Assembly (NCBI GenBank): GCA_042091375.1
Contig: JBELHO010000014.1
Coordinates: 1 to 64,000, forward strand
Length of the DNA stretch: 64,000 nucleotides
Direction of reading: 5' to 3'
Source: JBELHO01 sp042091375
GTDB lineage: Bacteria; Pseudomonadota; Gammaproteobacteria; Enterobacterales; Alteromonadaceae
Position 1 is the first letter of the stretch. Each line of letters begins with the position of its first letter. The notes below the pieces were generated by a model that saw only the letters and a list, made by a program, of their open reading frames with translations, was not told the DNA's origin and ran no database searches. The translations under genes were made by a program, and so were the position numbers. Below, piece by piece: positions 45,252-54,661 of this stretch.

Positions 45252-45764
45252 ATGCAAAATCTTAAGCTTCCGTTTACTTTAGATCCCAAAAGAAGCGCTC
45301 AACGTCGTTTAGAGTGTGAAGGGTACTATCATGTGTCGGGAATGAACAGATTGCTTGCTGAATGCGAAAGCTGCAGTGAGCAAATACATGTTAATGTAAA
45401 ATTTGATGTGGATGAACAAGGTTTGGTAGTAATATCAGGCAATGCATCGGCAACCGTTTCTTTAACATGTCAGCGATGCACTGATATTTTTGACTTAGCA
45501 TTGGCGACTGACTTTTGTTTTAGCCCAGTGAAAAATGATCAAGCTGCTGAAAATTTGCCATCATATTATGATGCAATAGAATTAGATGAAAATGGTGAAG
45601 TTAACTTACTAGCATTAGTGGAAGATGAGATTATTCTCGCAATTCCATTAATACCTAGGCACAAGCCTGAAGATTGTCGGTCACCAGCTGACAGTGTCTG
45701 GGGGGAATTGCCTGAACAACTAGATAAGCCCAATCCATTCGATATATTAAACAAACTTAAGTAA
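45252..45764 (+). CDS. yceD: YceD, 23S rRNA accumulation protein
   Basis: A 170-residue DUF177 protein with the zinc-type cysteines of the family (LAECESCSEQIHV and LTCQRCTDIFDL), an acidic middle (EDEIILAIPLIPRHKPEDC) and a C-terminal NPFDILNKLK. YceD is needed for normal 23S rRNA levels and is almost always followed by rpmF, here 24 bases downstream. Start is the ATG at 45252. Confidence 0.93.
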   Translation: MQNLKLPFTLDPKRSAQRRLECEGYYHVSGMNRLLAECESCSEQIHVNVKFDVDEQGLVVISGNASATVSLTCQRCTDIFDLALATDFCFSPVKNDQAAENLPSYYDAIELDENGEVNLLALVEDEIILAIPLIPRHKPEDCRSPADSVWGELPEQLDKPNPFDILNKLK

Positions 45765-45788
45765 TTAACCGACTTTAGGAGTAAGGCA

Positions 45789-45959
45789 ATGGCAGTTCAA
45801 AAGAGCAAGAAGTCTCGTTCAAGACGTGGCATGCGCCGTTCACATGACGCATTAACCACAGAAAATTTATCAGTAGATCCAGTATCTGGTGAAACACATC
45901 GTCGTCATCACGTGACTGCTGATGGTTTTTACAAAGGTGTTAAAGTAATCGCTAATTAA
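45789..45959 (+). CDS. rpmF: 50S ribosomal protein L32
   Basis: A 56-residue basic protein beginning [20 protein letters not shown], with [13 protein letters not shown] in the middle and [11 protein letters not shown] at the end. This is the zinc-free form of L32 found in gammaproteobacteria. TAGGAGTAAGG provides a strong ribosome site. It lies between yceD and plsX. Confidence 0.97.
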   Translation: MAVQKSKKSRSRRGMRRSHDALTTENLSVDPVSGETHRRHHVTADGFYKGVKVIAN

Positions 45960-45980
45960 GCTATTACTTACTAAAACATT

Positions 45981-47024
45981 TTGACTGATCTAACCATAGC
46001 GTTAGATGTTATGGGGGGCGATAAAGGGCCCCTTGTAACCATGCCTGCGGCAATTATGGCAGTAAATAATATGCCATCACTTCACCTCATCCTATGTGGT
46101 GATGAAGTAACTATTTCAAATTATTTAACACAACAGAAATTATCTAACCACCCGCGTTTATCTATATTACCTACCTCAGAAGTTGTTACTATGCATGAAA
46201 AGCCTAGTACCGCTTTGCGCAGTAAAAAAAATTCCTCAATGCGAAAAGCGTTGGATTTAGTTAAACAACAAACCGCTCAAGCCTGTGTTAGTGCCGGTAA
46301 TACCGGAGCATTATTTGCCACCGCGCATTATGTATTAAAAACCTTAGTTGGCGTTGAACGGCCGGCTTTAATTTCCTCTTTGCCTACCCACGATGAAAAC
46401 AAACATGTGTTTATGCTAGATTTAGGCGCTAATGTATTTTGTGACGCTAATATTCTTTATCAGTTTGGGATCATGGGTTCGGTCATGGCAGAGCAAGTCG
46501 ATAATATTGGCAAACCCAGAGTTGCTTTATTGAACATGGGTGAAGAAGATATTAAAGGCAGCGATCACATTAAACTCGCCGCGACTAAGTTGGCAGCGCA
46601 CAGTGGTATTAATTATATTGGTTTTGTCGAAGGCAACGATATTTTTTCAAATAAGGCCGATGTGATTGTCTGTGATGGCTTTGTTGGCAATGTGGCACTG
46701 AAAACATGTGAAGGTGTTGCCCATTTAGTGTATCAACGATTACATCAAATCTTATCAACGCACTTTTTTGCGCGAATTCTCGGCAAATTACTCCGTCCAA
46801 CATTAAAAAAATTGTTTAAACCTCTGAACCCCGACCAGTATAACGGTGCAAGTTTGATAGGATTACGCGGTATTGTCGTCAAAAGTCATGGCAACGCTGG
46901 TGTTAACGCCTTTTATAATGCTATTTGTGAAGCGGTGAAAGAAGTTGAACGGCAAGTGCCATTAAAAATTAAAGATAAAGTTGAACAAGGACTTATTGAC
47001 CCTATGACTAGCTACCATAGTTAA
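45981..47024 (+). CDS. plsX: Phosphate acyltransferase PlsX
   Basis: PlsX makes acyl-phosphate from acyl-ACP for phospholipid synthesis. The 347-residue protein shows the family start [49 protein letters not shown] and [13 protein letters not shown]. The start is a TTG at 45981, the only one that gives the family N-terminus, 21 bases after rpmF. The next gene is fabD; fabH, which commonly sits between them, is absent. Confidence 0.95.
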   Translation: MTDLTIALDVMGGDKGPLVTMPAAIMAVNNMPSLHLILCGDEVTISNYLTQQKLSNHPRLSILPTSEVVTMHEKPSTALRSKKNSSMRKALDLVKQQTAQACVSAGNTGALFATAHYVLKTLVGVERPALISSLPTHDENKHVFMLDLGANVFCDANILYQFGIMGSVMAEQVDNIGKPRVALLNMGEEDIKGSDHIKLAATKLAAHSGINYIGFVEGNDIFSNKADVIVCDGFVGNVALKTCEGVAHLVYQRLHQILSTHFFARILGKLLRPTLKKLFKPLNPDQYNGASLIGLRGIVVKSHGNAGVNAFYNAICEAVKEVERQVPLKIKDKVEQGLIDPMTSYHS

Positions 47025-47110
47025 CAGTGGCGACAGCCACAATGATTGTGGTCATTCTCGTTAAGCTAGCAAGCAATCAAAGTTCTATTTAATTCTGCAC
47101 AGGTAATAAA

Positions 47111-48046
47111 ATGAAAAATAAGTTAGCGTTTATATTCCCAGGGCAAGGCTCACAGGCCTTGGGTATGCTTAAAGATTTTAGTGAAAATCAAATTGTTCGT
47201 GATACATTTTCACAAGCCTCTCAAGCTCTGGGTTATGACCTATGGCAATTGATCAGTGAAGGGCCTGTTGAACAACTCAATCAAACCCAGTGTACTCAAC
47301 CAGCGTTATTAACCGCAAGTGTCGCTATGTGGCGTTTATGGCGCGATAGCGCCAGTTGTCTACCAGCTGTTTTAGCTGGTCATAGTCTAGGTGAGTATTC
47401 AGCTTTAGTTTGTGCCGAAGTACTCAGCTTAACAGATGCGGTGAAACTGGTGGAGCAACGCGGCCAATTTATGCAAGCTAGTGTACCGCAGGGCACTGGA
47501 GCTATGTCGGCAGTGATTGGTTTAGCTGATCAAGAGATCATTACAGCTTGTCAACAAGCCGCCCAGCAACAGGTTGTGTCTGCGGTTAATTTTAACTCAC
47601 CCGGACAAGTGGTTATCGCTGGTAATGTCGAAGCGGTCGAGCGTGCCGGTGTGTTGTGTAAGGAAGCCGGGGCTAAACGAGTTTTACCCCTGCCAGTGAG
47701 CGTACCATCTCATTGCGCATTAATGGAGGGGGCGGCACAGCAACTGGCAACTGAACTTGAAAAAATCACCTTCAACACGCCTATTATTCCCGTAATAAAT
47801 AATGTCGATGTAGCGATTGAAAGTGATCAATTACGCATTAAGCAGGCGTTAGTTAAGCAGTTGTACAGTCCGGTGCGTTGGACAGAGACCATGGCCCATT
47901 TATCGCAACAGCAAATCAATGTCGTTGTCGAAGCAGGACCTGGTAAAGTATTACAAGGTTTATTAAAGCGCATTGATAAAACAATAAGCTGTGTTTCCCT
48001 TAATGACCAAGTGTCATTAATTAAAGTAAAAGAATTAATCAATTAG
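47111..48046 (+). CDS. fabD: Malonyl-CoA:ACP transacylase
   Basis: FabD loads malonyl groups on acyl carrier protein. The 311-residue protein has FIFPGQGSQ at the N-terminus, the catalytic serine in AGHSLGEYSALV, the Arg in VEQRGQFMQ, and the His of VSVPSHCALM. AGGTAATAAA precedes the ATG. It lies ten bases before fabG and is probably co-transcribed from plsX onward. Confidence 0.97.
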   Translation: MKNKLAFIFPGQGSQALGMLKDFSENQIVRDTFSQASQALGYDLWQLISEGPVEQLNQTQCTQPALLTASVAMWRLWRDSASCLPAVLAGHSLGEYSALVCAEVLSLTDAVKLVEQRGQFMQASVPQGTGAMSAVIGLADQEIITACQQAAQQQVVSAVNFNSPGQVVIAGNVEAVERAGVLCKEAGAKRVLPLPVSVPSHCALMEGAAQQLATELEKITFNTPIIPVINNVDVAIESDQLRIKQALVKQLYSPVRWTETMAHLSQQQINVVVEAGPGKVLQGLLKRIDKTISCVSLNDQVSLIKVKELIN

Positions 48047-48055
48047 GAAATAATC

Positions 48056-48802
48056 ATGTTTTCATTAGAAAATAAAGTGGTTTTAGTCACCGGCGCTAGT
48101 CGCGGTATTGGCAAAGCAATTGCCACACAATTACAAGCATTAGGGGCAACGGTCATTGGTTCAGCCACTTCCGAGCATGGCGCCGAAAAAATTACTGAGT
48201 ATTTAGCCCAAGGCGAAGTCAAGGGGCGAGGGTGCGTATTAAATGTAACTGATGCTCAATCCATCAGCTCAATGTTTGAGATGATAAAAAAAGACCATGG
48301 TGCGATTGATATTTTAATCAACAATGCTGGCATTACTCGCGATAATCTATTTATGCGTATGAAAGCTGATGAGTGGCAAGATATTATCGATACCAATCTG
48401 TCTTCAGTATTTAAAATCAGTAAAGAAGTGATCCGTTCGATGATGAAAAAACGCAACGGGCGTATCATTAATATCGGTTCAGTGGTTGGTACTATGGGCA
48501 ATGCTGGTCAAGTTAACTATGCAACAGCCAAAGCCGGCTTGATTGGCTTTACTAAATCCCTTGCTCGAGAAGTTGCTTCACGAGGTATAACGGTGAACAC
48601 GGTTTCGCCGGGATTTATTGATACTGACATGACACAGACCTTAACTGATGAGCAAAAACAAGCGATTTTCGCCCAAGTGCCAGCCAATAGATTAGGCAAG
48701 CCGGAAGAAATAGCCAATGCTGTGGCTTTCTTAGCTTCAGACAGCGCAGCTTATATCACCGGTGAAACTTTACATGTTAATGGCGGCATGTATATGGTGT
48801 AA
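48056..48802 (+). CDS. fabG: 3-oxoacyl-ACP reductase
   Basis: An NADPH-dependent short-chain reductase of fatty-acid elongation. The 248-residue protein has the Rossmann motif VTGASRGIGKAIA, NNAGITRDNLFMRM, the catalytic Ser-Tyr-Lys set (NIGSVVG, VNYATAKAG) and the C-terminal YITGETLHVNGGMYM. It starts ten bases after fabD. Confidence 0.97.
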   Translation: MFSLENKVVLVTGASRGIGKAIATQLQALGATVIGSATSEHGAEKITEYLAQGEVKGRGCVLNVTDAQSISSMFEMIKKDHGAIDILINNAGITRDNLFMRMKADEWQDIIDTNLSSVFKISKEVIRSMMKKRNGRIINIGSVVGTMGNAGQVNYATAKAGLIGFTKSLAREVASRGITVNTVSPGFIDTDMTQTLTDEQKQAIFAQVPANRLGKPEEIANAVAFLASDSAAYITGETLHVNGGMYMV

Positions 48803-48967
48803 TTAGCTGTTGAAATTATTGGTCAAAGTTATATATTAACCATGCATAATAATGATCGCAAAGGTAAGACCAGTTAAAAAGCAAAATTAGATGCTTGCAT
48901 GGTAAGCTCTAGACGAATACACTACACACAATTTTGAAAAAATGTATTTTTAGTTGAAGGAAAAAAA

Positions 48968-49201
48968 ATGAGTACTATCGAAGAACGCGTTAAAAAAATT
49001 ACTATTGAGCAGTTAGGTGTAAGCGAAGAAGAAGTTAAAACGGAAGCTTCTTTTGTTGATGATTTAGGTGCAGATTCTTTAGATACTGTAGAACTAGTAA
49101 TGGCGTTGGAAGAAGAATTTGATACTGAAATTCCTGATGAAGAAGCTGAAAAAATTACTACTGTTCAAGCAGCTATCGATTACGTTACTGCTAATCAGTA
49201 A
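48968..49201 (+). CDS. acpP: Acyl carrier protein
   Basis: A 77-residue acidic four-helix protein with the phosphopantetheine serine in [19 protein letters not shown]. It has its own 165-base upstream region, a GAAGGAAAAAAA ribosome site and a terminator, as expected for the highly expressed acpP. Confidence 0.98.
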   Translation: MSTIEERVKKITIEQLGVSEEEVKTEASFVDDLGADSLDTVELVMALEEEFDTEIPDEEAEKITTVQAAIDYVTANQ

Positions 49202-49224
49202 TTGTAGTTCAAGGTTAATGATAA

Positions 49225-49257
49225 AACAGGCGATATAATATTACTCGCCTGTTTTTG
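49225..49257 (+). terminator. Intrinsic terminator after acpP
   Basis: AACAGGCGA (49225-49233) pairs with TCGCCTGTT (49245-49253), followed by T residues. It lies 24 bases after the acpP stop. Confidence 0.85.
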
Positions 49258-49339
49258 CTTTTATTATCTGTTAAAAGTATCTTCATTCAGTTCGTCATAA
49301 TTCTATAATTTTTAAACAATTTTTGGAGGCAGCCCTCCT

Positions 49340-50575
49340 ATGCGTCGCGTTGTAATTTCTGGACTTGGCATGGTTTCTCCATTGGGAAACGATGCACATA
49401 CTACTTGGCAAAATTTAATTTTAGGCCAGAGTGGTATTAACCTCATCGACCATTTTGATGTCAGTACTTTTCCTACTAAATTTGCAGGTTTAGTTAAAAA
49501 CTTTGATGGCCCATCAGCAGGCATATCCCATAAAGACAGCAAAAAAATGGATCTTTTTATTCAATACGGATTAGCTGCAGGCTTGCAAGCATTTGCACAG
49601 TCGGGTCTTGAAGTGACAGAGGAAAATGCCGATCGCATTGGTGTTGCCGTTGGTTCAGGCATCGGCGGTTTAAGCTTAATTGAGGAAAACCATCGAAAAT
49701 TTTTAAATGCAGGGGTGCGCAAGTTGTCACCTTTTTTCTGCCCATCAACCATTTTAAATATGGCGGCAGGGCATTTATCAATTAAATTGGGTTTGCGTGG
49801 TCCTAATATAGCAATAGTGACTGCTTGCACCAGTGGGGTTCACAATATTGGTCATGCGGCACGAATGATCGCCTATGGCGATGCTGATGCCATGTTAGCT
49901 GGCGGCACCGAAAAAGCCTCAACGGAACTTGGCATTGGCGGATTTTGCGCTGCACGTGCACTTTCTACCCGCAATGATGATCCGCAAAGTGCCAGCCGTC
50001 CTTGGGACAAAGATCGCGATGGTTTTGTGTTGGGCGATGGTGCTGGTGTTGTGGTGTTGGAAGAGTATGAGCACGCAAAAGCCCGTGGCGCGACTATCTA
50101 CGCAGAGCTAGTTGGTTTTGGTATGAGTGGTGACGCTTATCACATGACCTCACCACCACCCGATGGTGCTGGTGCTGCTAGAGCTATGCAAAATGCATTA
50201 AATGATGCCGGTGTTAATAGCGATGCTATCGATTATATCAATGCTCATGGCACTTCTACCCAAGCTGGTGATATTGCTGAAACCAACGCGGTCAAATCAG
50301 TATTTGCTGAGCATGCCCAGCAGGTAATGGTAGGTTCAACTAAATCAATGACAGGTCACTTATTAGGTGCTGCTGGTGCAATTGAGTCAATTTTTACCAT
50401 TCAGTCTTTACACCACGGCGTTGTTCCTCCAACCATAAATTTAGACAATCCTGATCAAGGTTGTGATCTCGACTATATTGCTGGTGATGCGCGTGATGTA
50501 CAACATCAGTTTGCTTTGTGTAATTCATTTGGTTTTGGCGGCACTAATGGATCCTTGTTGTTCAAAAAGATATAG
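49340..50575 (+). CDS. fabF: 3-oxoacyl-ACP synthase II
   Basis: FabF elongates acyl-ACP and sets the temperature-dependent unsaturated chain length. The 411-residue thiolase-fold enzyme has the catalytic Cys in [14 protein letters not shown] and the two active His in [11 protein letters not shown] and [12 protein letters not shown]. It ends [17 protein letters not shown] like the E. coli protein. TTGGAGGCA precedes the ATG, and a terminator follows. Confidence 0.98.
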   Translation: MRRVVISGLGMVSPLGNDAHTTWQNLILGQSGINLIDHFDVSTFPTKFAGLVKNFDGPSAGISHKDSKKMDLFIQYGLAAGLQAFAQSGLEVTEENADRIGVAVGSGIGGLSLIEENHRKFLNAGVRKLSPFFCPSTILNMAAGHLSIKLGLRGPNIAIVTACTSGVHNIGHAARMIAYGDADAMLAGGTEKASTELGIGGFCAARALSTRNDDPQSASRPWDKDRDGFVLGDGAGVVVLEEYEHAKARGATIYAELVGFGMSGDAYHMTSPPPDGAGAARAMQNALNDAGVNSDAIDYINAHGTSTQAGDIAETNAVKSVFAEHAQQVMVGSTKSMTGHLLGAAGAIESIFTIQSLHHGVVPPTINLDNPDQGCDLDYIAGDARDVQHQFALCNSFGFGGTNGSLLFKKI

Positions 50576-50611
50576 CAATAAAACATCCAAATAGCTTGAA
50601 ACTGTTTTAAT

Positions 50612-50646
50612 AAGCCTGAATACTAGCCATGTATTCAGGCTTTTTT
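50612..50646 (+). terminator. Intrinsic terminator after fabF
   Basis: AAGCCTGAATAC (50612-50623) pairs with GTATTCAGGCTT (50631-50642) around TAGCCAT, followed by T residues. Confidence 0.88.
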
Positions 50647-50698
50647 GATTGACTTTGATCGGAACAGTCATTCTCTTTATGGTTAAATAACTCGGTTT

Positions 50699-51514
50699 AT
50701 GCTTTTTTATTCTGTTAATGGACAACACGAGAAAAACATTTCAATCGCTAATCGCGCTTTTAATTACGGTGATGGCGTATTTACAACGGCTAAAATTACT
50801 GCTGGTAGCGTTGAGTTTTTAACTGAGCATATGCAAAGATTGACTGGTTCATGTCAATTATTATCAATTGACTTTGAACAAGCCAGTGAGGTAACACAGC
50901 AAGTTATTGAGGTTGCCAAGTCATATCAAGAGGCGGTACTTAAAATTGTTGTCTGTGCAGGTCAGGGAGGGAGAGGCTATGTAAGAGCACAGGGCACTGA
51001 CGTAATTATCAGTATCTATGATCCACCAAGGCATTATGACCTATGGCAACGTCATGGCATTTCGCTAGGCAAGTCTTCTATTCAACTGGGCCTTAACCCA
51101 TTGTTAAAAGGGTTAAAACACCTTAACCGTTTAGAACAAGTATTAGTGAAAGCCGAATTAGCGCAAGGCACTGAAGATGATGTCGTAGTGACTAACATCA
51201 AGGATCAAGTGATCGAGGCAAGCGCTGCTAATCTGTTCTGGCAGCTCGATGATAAGTTGTTTACTGCCGATTTAACACAATCAGGGATCTTGGGTATTGC
51301 TCGACAACAAGTGCTCACTTTACGGCCTGATATTAAGGTGGTCTCTGCTGATATTGCGATACTTGAACAAGCCACTGCCATGTTTATCTGTAACGCTATT
51401 ATGGGCATTGTGCCGGTTAAGCGCTATCTGGGCCGAGAATTAGATATAAGTGCAGTACAATCCATACAGACAGTTTATAACCAAGCGCGTGAGAGGTCTT
51501 GTGAGTCGTCTTAA
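50699..51514 (+). CDS. pabC: Aminodeoxychorismate lyase PabC
   Basis: PabC releases pyruvate from 4-amino-4-deoxychorismate to give p-aminobenzoate for folate. The 271-residue fold-type IV PLP protein opens with VNGQHEKNISIANRAFNYGD, has the lysine region GLKHLNRLEQVL, the EASAANLFW segment and IMGIVPVKRYLGR near the end. It lies in the common fabF-pabC-mltG order, with the mltG start inside its last codons. Confidence 0.93.
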   Translation: MLFYSVNGQHEKNISIANRAFNYGDGVFTTAKITAGSVEFLTEHMQRLTGSCQLLSIDFEQASEVTQQVIEVAKSYQEAVLKIVVCAGQGGRGYVRAQGTDVIISIYDPPRHYDLWQRHGISLGKSSIQLGLNPLLKGLKHLNRLEQVLVKAELAQGTEDDVVVTNIKDQVIEASAANLFWQLDDKLFTADLTQSGILGIARQQVLTLRPDIKVVSADIAILEQATAMFICNAIMGIVPVKRYLGRELDISAVQSIQTVYNQARERSCESS

Positions 51515-52523
51515 TTATTTTTTCAAAAAAACTTTGCTTTTAATTGTACTGCCTATTTTAGTTATTTTTATGACAGTTGTTGCGGGCAATTACTACTTTA
51601 TCAATCAAACTAGCCAATTAACTAGTCCGTTGTTGATCACCATAAAACCGGGCACATCGTTTAATCAATTTTCTCGACAATTAGTCGACCAAGGGGTAAT
51701 TGAACAGCGCTTTTGGCTGAGGAACTTTGTGCGTTTACATGCAGAATATGGAAAAATCAGGGCAGGTAGCTATCAGCTCACTGCCGAGATGACCTTAAAA
51801 CAAATATTACAACAAGTAACCACAGGTCAAGAGCATCAATTTACGGTGACTTTTGTTGAAGGCTCTACCTTAAAGGAATGGGTTGAGCAATTAAATGCTC
51901 ACCCTAATATCAGCCACTCCTTTACTGACACTCAAGCTGAGTTGTGGTACCAGACTATAGCAGCTGAGTTAGGGTTAGCTATTAAACATCCAGAGGGGCT
52001 CTTTTTCCCTGACACTTATGCCTTTGTTAATCAAACAACTGACATTGATATTTTTCGCCGAGCCTACCAAAAAATGCAATTAGAGCTCAATAGCGCTTGG
52101 ACTAAACGAGCTGAGAACTTACCTTACACCTCGCCTTATCAGGGATTGATCATGGCATCGATCATTGAAAAAGAGAGTGGTCAATTTTCAGAGCATCAAA
52201 TTATTTCCTCGGTGTTTGTTAATCGCCTTGACAAGAAAATGCGTTTACAAACTGATCCGACGGTGATCTATGGTCTAGGTGAGCGCTATCATGGCGATAT
52301 TACTCGACAACACTTAAGAGAAAAAACGCCTTATAACACTTATCGAATTAATGGTTTACCACCAACGCCTATCGCCATGGCGGGTAAATCAGCATTAATT
52401 GCCGCTTTTAATCCTGCGCAAACTGATTTTTATTACTTTGTCAGTAATGGCCAAGGTAAACATATTTTTTCTCGTACTTTGGCTGAGCACAATAAAGCGG
52501 TTGTTACCTATCAGCTGCCTTAA
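51501..52523 (+). CDS. mltG: Endolytic murein transglycosylase MltG
   Basis: An inner-membrane lytic transglycosylase that cuts nascent glycan strands and sets their length. I start at GTG 51501, which has GAGAGG eight bases upstream and gives 340 residues beginning with a basic stretch and a membrane anchor (LLLIVLPILVIFMTVVAG). The frame is open further upstream to 51450. The YceG domain has EGLFFPDTYAF, the catalytic Glu in MASIIEKESGQ, RLQTDPTVIYG and NTYRINGLPPTPIAMAG. The start overlaps the end of pabC by 14 bases, suggesting coupled translation. Confidence 0.93.
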   Translation: MSRLNYFFKKTLLLIVLPILVIFMTVVAGNYYFINQTSQLTSPLLITIKPGTSFNQFSRQLVDQGVIEQRFWLRNFVRLHAEYGKIRAGSYQLTAEMTLKQILQQVTTGQEHQFTVTFVEGSTLKEWVEQLNAHPNISHSFTDTQAELWYQTIAAELGLAIKHPEGLFFPDTYAFVNQTTDIDIFRRAYQKMQLELNSAWTKRAENLPYTSPYQGLIMASIIEKESGQFSEHQIISSVFVNRLDKKMRLQTDPTVIYGLGERYHGDITRQHLREKTPYNTYRINGLPPTPIAMAGKSALIAAFNPAQTDFYYFVSNGQGKHIFSRTLAEHNKAVVTYQLP

Positions 52524-52597
52524 TGCTTTCGGTTAATAAAGTATACTTGTCATTGTAATAGTCAATTACCATGGTTACTTTTAGCATTCTTGTCGAA

Positions 52598-52648
52598 GAA
52601 TAGCAGAATAGCAGAATAGCAGAATAGAAGCAGAATAGAAGCAGAATA
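52598..52648. repeat. Short tandem repeat upstream of the GNAT gene
   Basis: GAATAGCA occurs three times (52598-52621), followed by two GAATAGAAGCA units (52622-52643) and a partial GAATAC. It lies 40 bases before the GNAT start, so copy number could shift promoter spacing. Confidence 0.85.
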
Positions 52649-52688
52649 CTCAGCAAATACCCTGTTGAAAAGCTAAGGACAAATCAAA

Positions 52689-53147
52689 ATGGATGCTGTT
52701 ATAGGTTTTAGAAGAGCAATACCGGAAGATTTAAATTTTTTGCTTGAGTTGCGCATTGCCTCTATGCATCAACACCTTGTTAACGCAGGAATTGTGATGA
52801 CTGAGCAACAGCACAGAATGAGAGTAAACGAATTTTACCACCAGTCACAGCTTATTTTAAAGAACCGACACCCTATAGGCTTGATCAAACTGGCGAGTTT
52901 AACTGAAAGTTTGCATATACGACAATTTCAAATTCTGCCTAAATTTCAGGGGGTAGGTATAGGGTCAATGGTACTCGATCTAGTTAAGAAAAAGGCCTTA
53001 GCGGTAGACTTGCCTATTACCCTCAATGTGCTTTTAACAAATCCAGCGAAGCAATTATACCAGCGCAATGGCTTTGTAAGTGAAGATTACAATGAAATTG
53101 AATGCAAAATGATCTGGCATAAAAAAACGGCTAAAAAGAATGTTTAG
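52689..53147 (+). CDS. GNAT family N-acetyltransferase
   Basis: A 152-residue acetyltransferase of the Gcn5 superfamily. The N-terminus (GFRRAIPEDLNFLLELR) is typical. The acetyl-CoA loop is QILPKFQGVGIGSMVL (Q/RxxGxG/A in FQGVGIGS). The C-terminal strand LNVLLTNPAKQLYQRNGFVSED closes the domain. The substrate cannot be told. It is convergent with fur and preceded by a short tandem repeat. It is probably a single gene. Confidence 0.87.
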   Translation: MDAVIGFRRAIPEDLNFLLELRIASMHQHLVNAGIVMTEQQHRMRVNEFYHQSQLILKNRHPIGLIKLASLTESLHIRQFQILPKFQGVGIGSMVLDLVKKKALAVDLPITLNVLLTNPAKQLYQRNGFVSEDYNEIECKMIWHKKTAKKNV

Positions 53148-53152
53148 CCGTT
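53121..53152 (-). terminator. Intrinsic terminator of fur
   Basis: On the minus strand AACGGCTAAA (53152-53143) pairs with TTTAGCCGTT (53135-53126), followed by seven T. It overlaps the 3' end of the convergent GNAT gene. Confidence 0.7.
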
Positions 53153-53177
53153 ATGTTGTTGCAATAGTCTATTTATC

Positions 53178-53621
53178 TTATTGATGTGCTTTGCGATAGT
53201 TTTCACACAGCTCTATGTCGTCACACTCACCGTACAAATATAAACTGTGGTTGGTTAGTTTTAAATTGTGAGAATTAGCAATATCAATTTGCCTTTGCTC
53301 AATCACATCGTCTTCAAACTCTACAACTTTACCACACTTTAAACACACTAAGTGGTCGTGATGTTTTTTGTGGCTCAATTCAAAAACAGACTTACCGCCT
53401 TCAAAGTGATGTCTGGAAACTATACCGGCATCATCAAACTGATTTAAAACTCGGTAAACAGTGGCAAGGCCAATTTCTTCATTGTGCTCGAGTAATATTT
53501 TATAGACATCTTCTGCACTAATGTGTTGATTGTTTGGATCTTGTAAAATAGCTAATATTTTCATTCTAGGCAGAGTGACTTTTAATCCAGCTCTTTTTAG
53601 CTCTTCGTTTTGTTCTGCCAT
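53178..53621 (-). CDS. fur: Ferric uptake regulator Fur
   Basis: Fur is the iron-dependent repressor of iron uptake genes. The 147-residue protein has the winged-helix domain (LKRAGLKVTLPRMKILAIL, GLATVYRVLNQFDDAGIV) and the metal sites FELSHKKHHDHLVCLKCGKVVEF, with a His-rich stretch and CxxC. A second C-terminal cysteine pair is visible in GECDDIELC. Fur next to fldA is a common order in gammaproteobacteria. No clear Fur box was seen upstream. Confidence 0.97.
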   Translation of the reverse strand: MAEQNEELKRAGLKVTLPRMKILAILQDPNNQHISAEDVYKILLEHNEEIGLATVYRVLNQFDDAGIVSRHHFEGGKSVFELSHKKHHDHLVCLKCGKVVEFEDDVIEQRQIDIANSHNLKLTNHSLYLYGECDDIELCENYRKAHQ

Positions 53622-53744
53622 ACAAGTTCTACTCTATGTTAAATAAATATAAGGAAATTATAGGGGGTAATTAAACGTGTTAACAGTGTTATTTGCAAAT
53701 GTTTTTAACTTTTTATGTTTGAACACAATAAAACTCAAGCAAGC

Positions 53745-53810
53745 AATGTGACTTAAACACTCAAAAAAAACCTGCATTGCGCAGGTTTTTTTGGGTGTTT
53801 AAGTCACATT
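53745..53810 (-). terminator. Long near-perfect hairpin between fldA and fur
   Basis: Arms 53745-53775 and 53781-53810 pair over about 30 bases around the loop ATTGC. The inner part (AAAACCTGC/GCAGGTTTT with A and T runs on either side) is a bidirectional terminator for fldA. The outer part (AATGTGACTTAAACAC) extends it into an unusually long stem with one bulged A and one G-T pair. Confidence 0.8.
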
Positions 53811-53821
53811 GGGTGAACAGC

Positions 53822-54349
53822 TTAATCAGCTAATTCTGCCAAACACATTTCTTGGTAAATTTGTTTAACCCATTTATCAACACGCTCTTCAGTTAACTCG
53901 GGTTGACGGTCTTCATCAACACACAAACCGATAAAAGTATTGTCGTCAAGTAATGCTTTTGATGCTTCAAATTCGTAGCCTTCATTAGGCCATGCACCGA
54001 TCATAATAGCTCCTTTCGACTCAACAATATCGCGAAGCGGTTCCATTGCATCACAAAAATATTCCGAGTAGTCTTCTTGATCGCCTAAGCCAAATATAGC
54101 GACAAGTTTGTCATTAAAATCAATTTCTTCTAATTCAGGTAAGAAATCATCCCAATCACATTGATTTTCACCATAATACCAAGTTGGAATACCCAAGATA
54201 ATCATATCAAACTCAGCGATTTCTTCTTTAGTACTTTTAGCAATGTCTTTCACATTGACTAATTGCTTGCCTAATTTCTTTTGGATCGTTTTACTGATCG
54301 CTTCGGTATTACCTGTATCACTGCCGAAAAATAAACCTACAATTGCCAT
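53822..54349 (-). CDS. fldA: Flavodoxin FldA
   Basis: A 175-residue long-chain flavodoxin that carries electrons to radical SAM enzymes and others. The FMN phosphate loop is FFGSDTGNTEAIS, the isoalloxazine loops are GIPTWYYGENQCDWDDF and FGLGDQEDYSEYF, and EGYEFEASKAL follows. It is the last gene of a DUF2788-ybfE-fldA operon, 26 bases after ybfE, and ends in the long hairpin terminator. Confidence 0.97.
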   Translation of the reverse strand: MAIVGLFFGSDTGNTEAISKTIQKKLGKQLVNVKDIAKSTKEEIAEFDMIILGIPTWYYGENQCDWDDFLPELEEIDFNDKLVAIFGLGDQEDYSEYFCDAMEPLRDIVESKGAIMIGAWPNEGYEFEASKALLDDNTFIGLCVDEDRQPELTEERVDKWVKQIYQEMCLAELAD

Positions 54350-54375
54350 TAAATTTTCACCTTCTATTTACTGCT

Positions 54376-54657
54376 TTAATTGTTTGTTGCTGCTAATGCT
54401 TGAATTAATAAAGACTCGATCAATTCACCGCGACTGTTACCTGAAGCTTTTGCTAATTCGTCTAATTTTTCAATCAAGTCACTGTGCATTTTAAACTCGA
54501 CGCGTTTGAGACCATTGTGTTTATCGCGTTTTACTTGATTGCGTTTGTTAATTTTTACCTGAACACTTCGTGAATTAGGATTGGTTTTAGGCCGCCCTGG
54601 CCTTTTTTCATCACTAAATAAGTCGATGGTAGTTAAATCTGCTACTTGTTTTGCCAT
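54376..54657 (-). CDS. ybfE: YbfE, LexA-regulated family protein
   Basis: A 93-residue basic protein with an N-terminal LFSDEKRPGRPKTNP motif and a C-terminal ribbon-helix-helix-like segment (KRVEFKMHSDLIEKLDELAKASGNSRGELIESLL). This matches YbfE, annotated in E. coli as LexA-regulated and of unknown role, next to fldA there too. No LexA box was found upstream of this operon here. It could be a DNA-binding regulator by its fold. Confidence 0.9.
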   Translation of the reverse strand: MAKQVADLTTIDLFSDEKRPGRPKTNPNSRSVQVKINKRNQVKRDKHNGLKRVEFKMHSDLIEKLDELAKASGNSRGELIESLLIQALAATNN

Positions 54658-54661
54658 GGGC

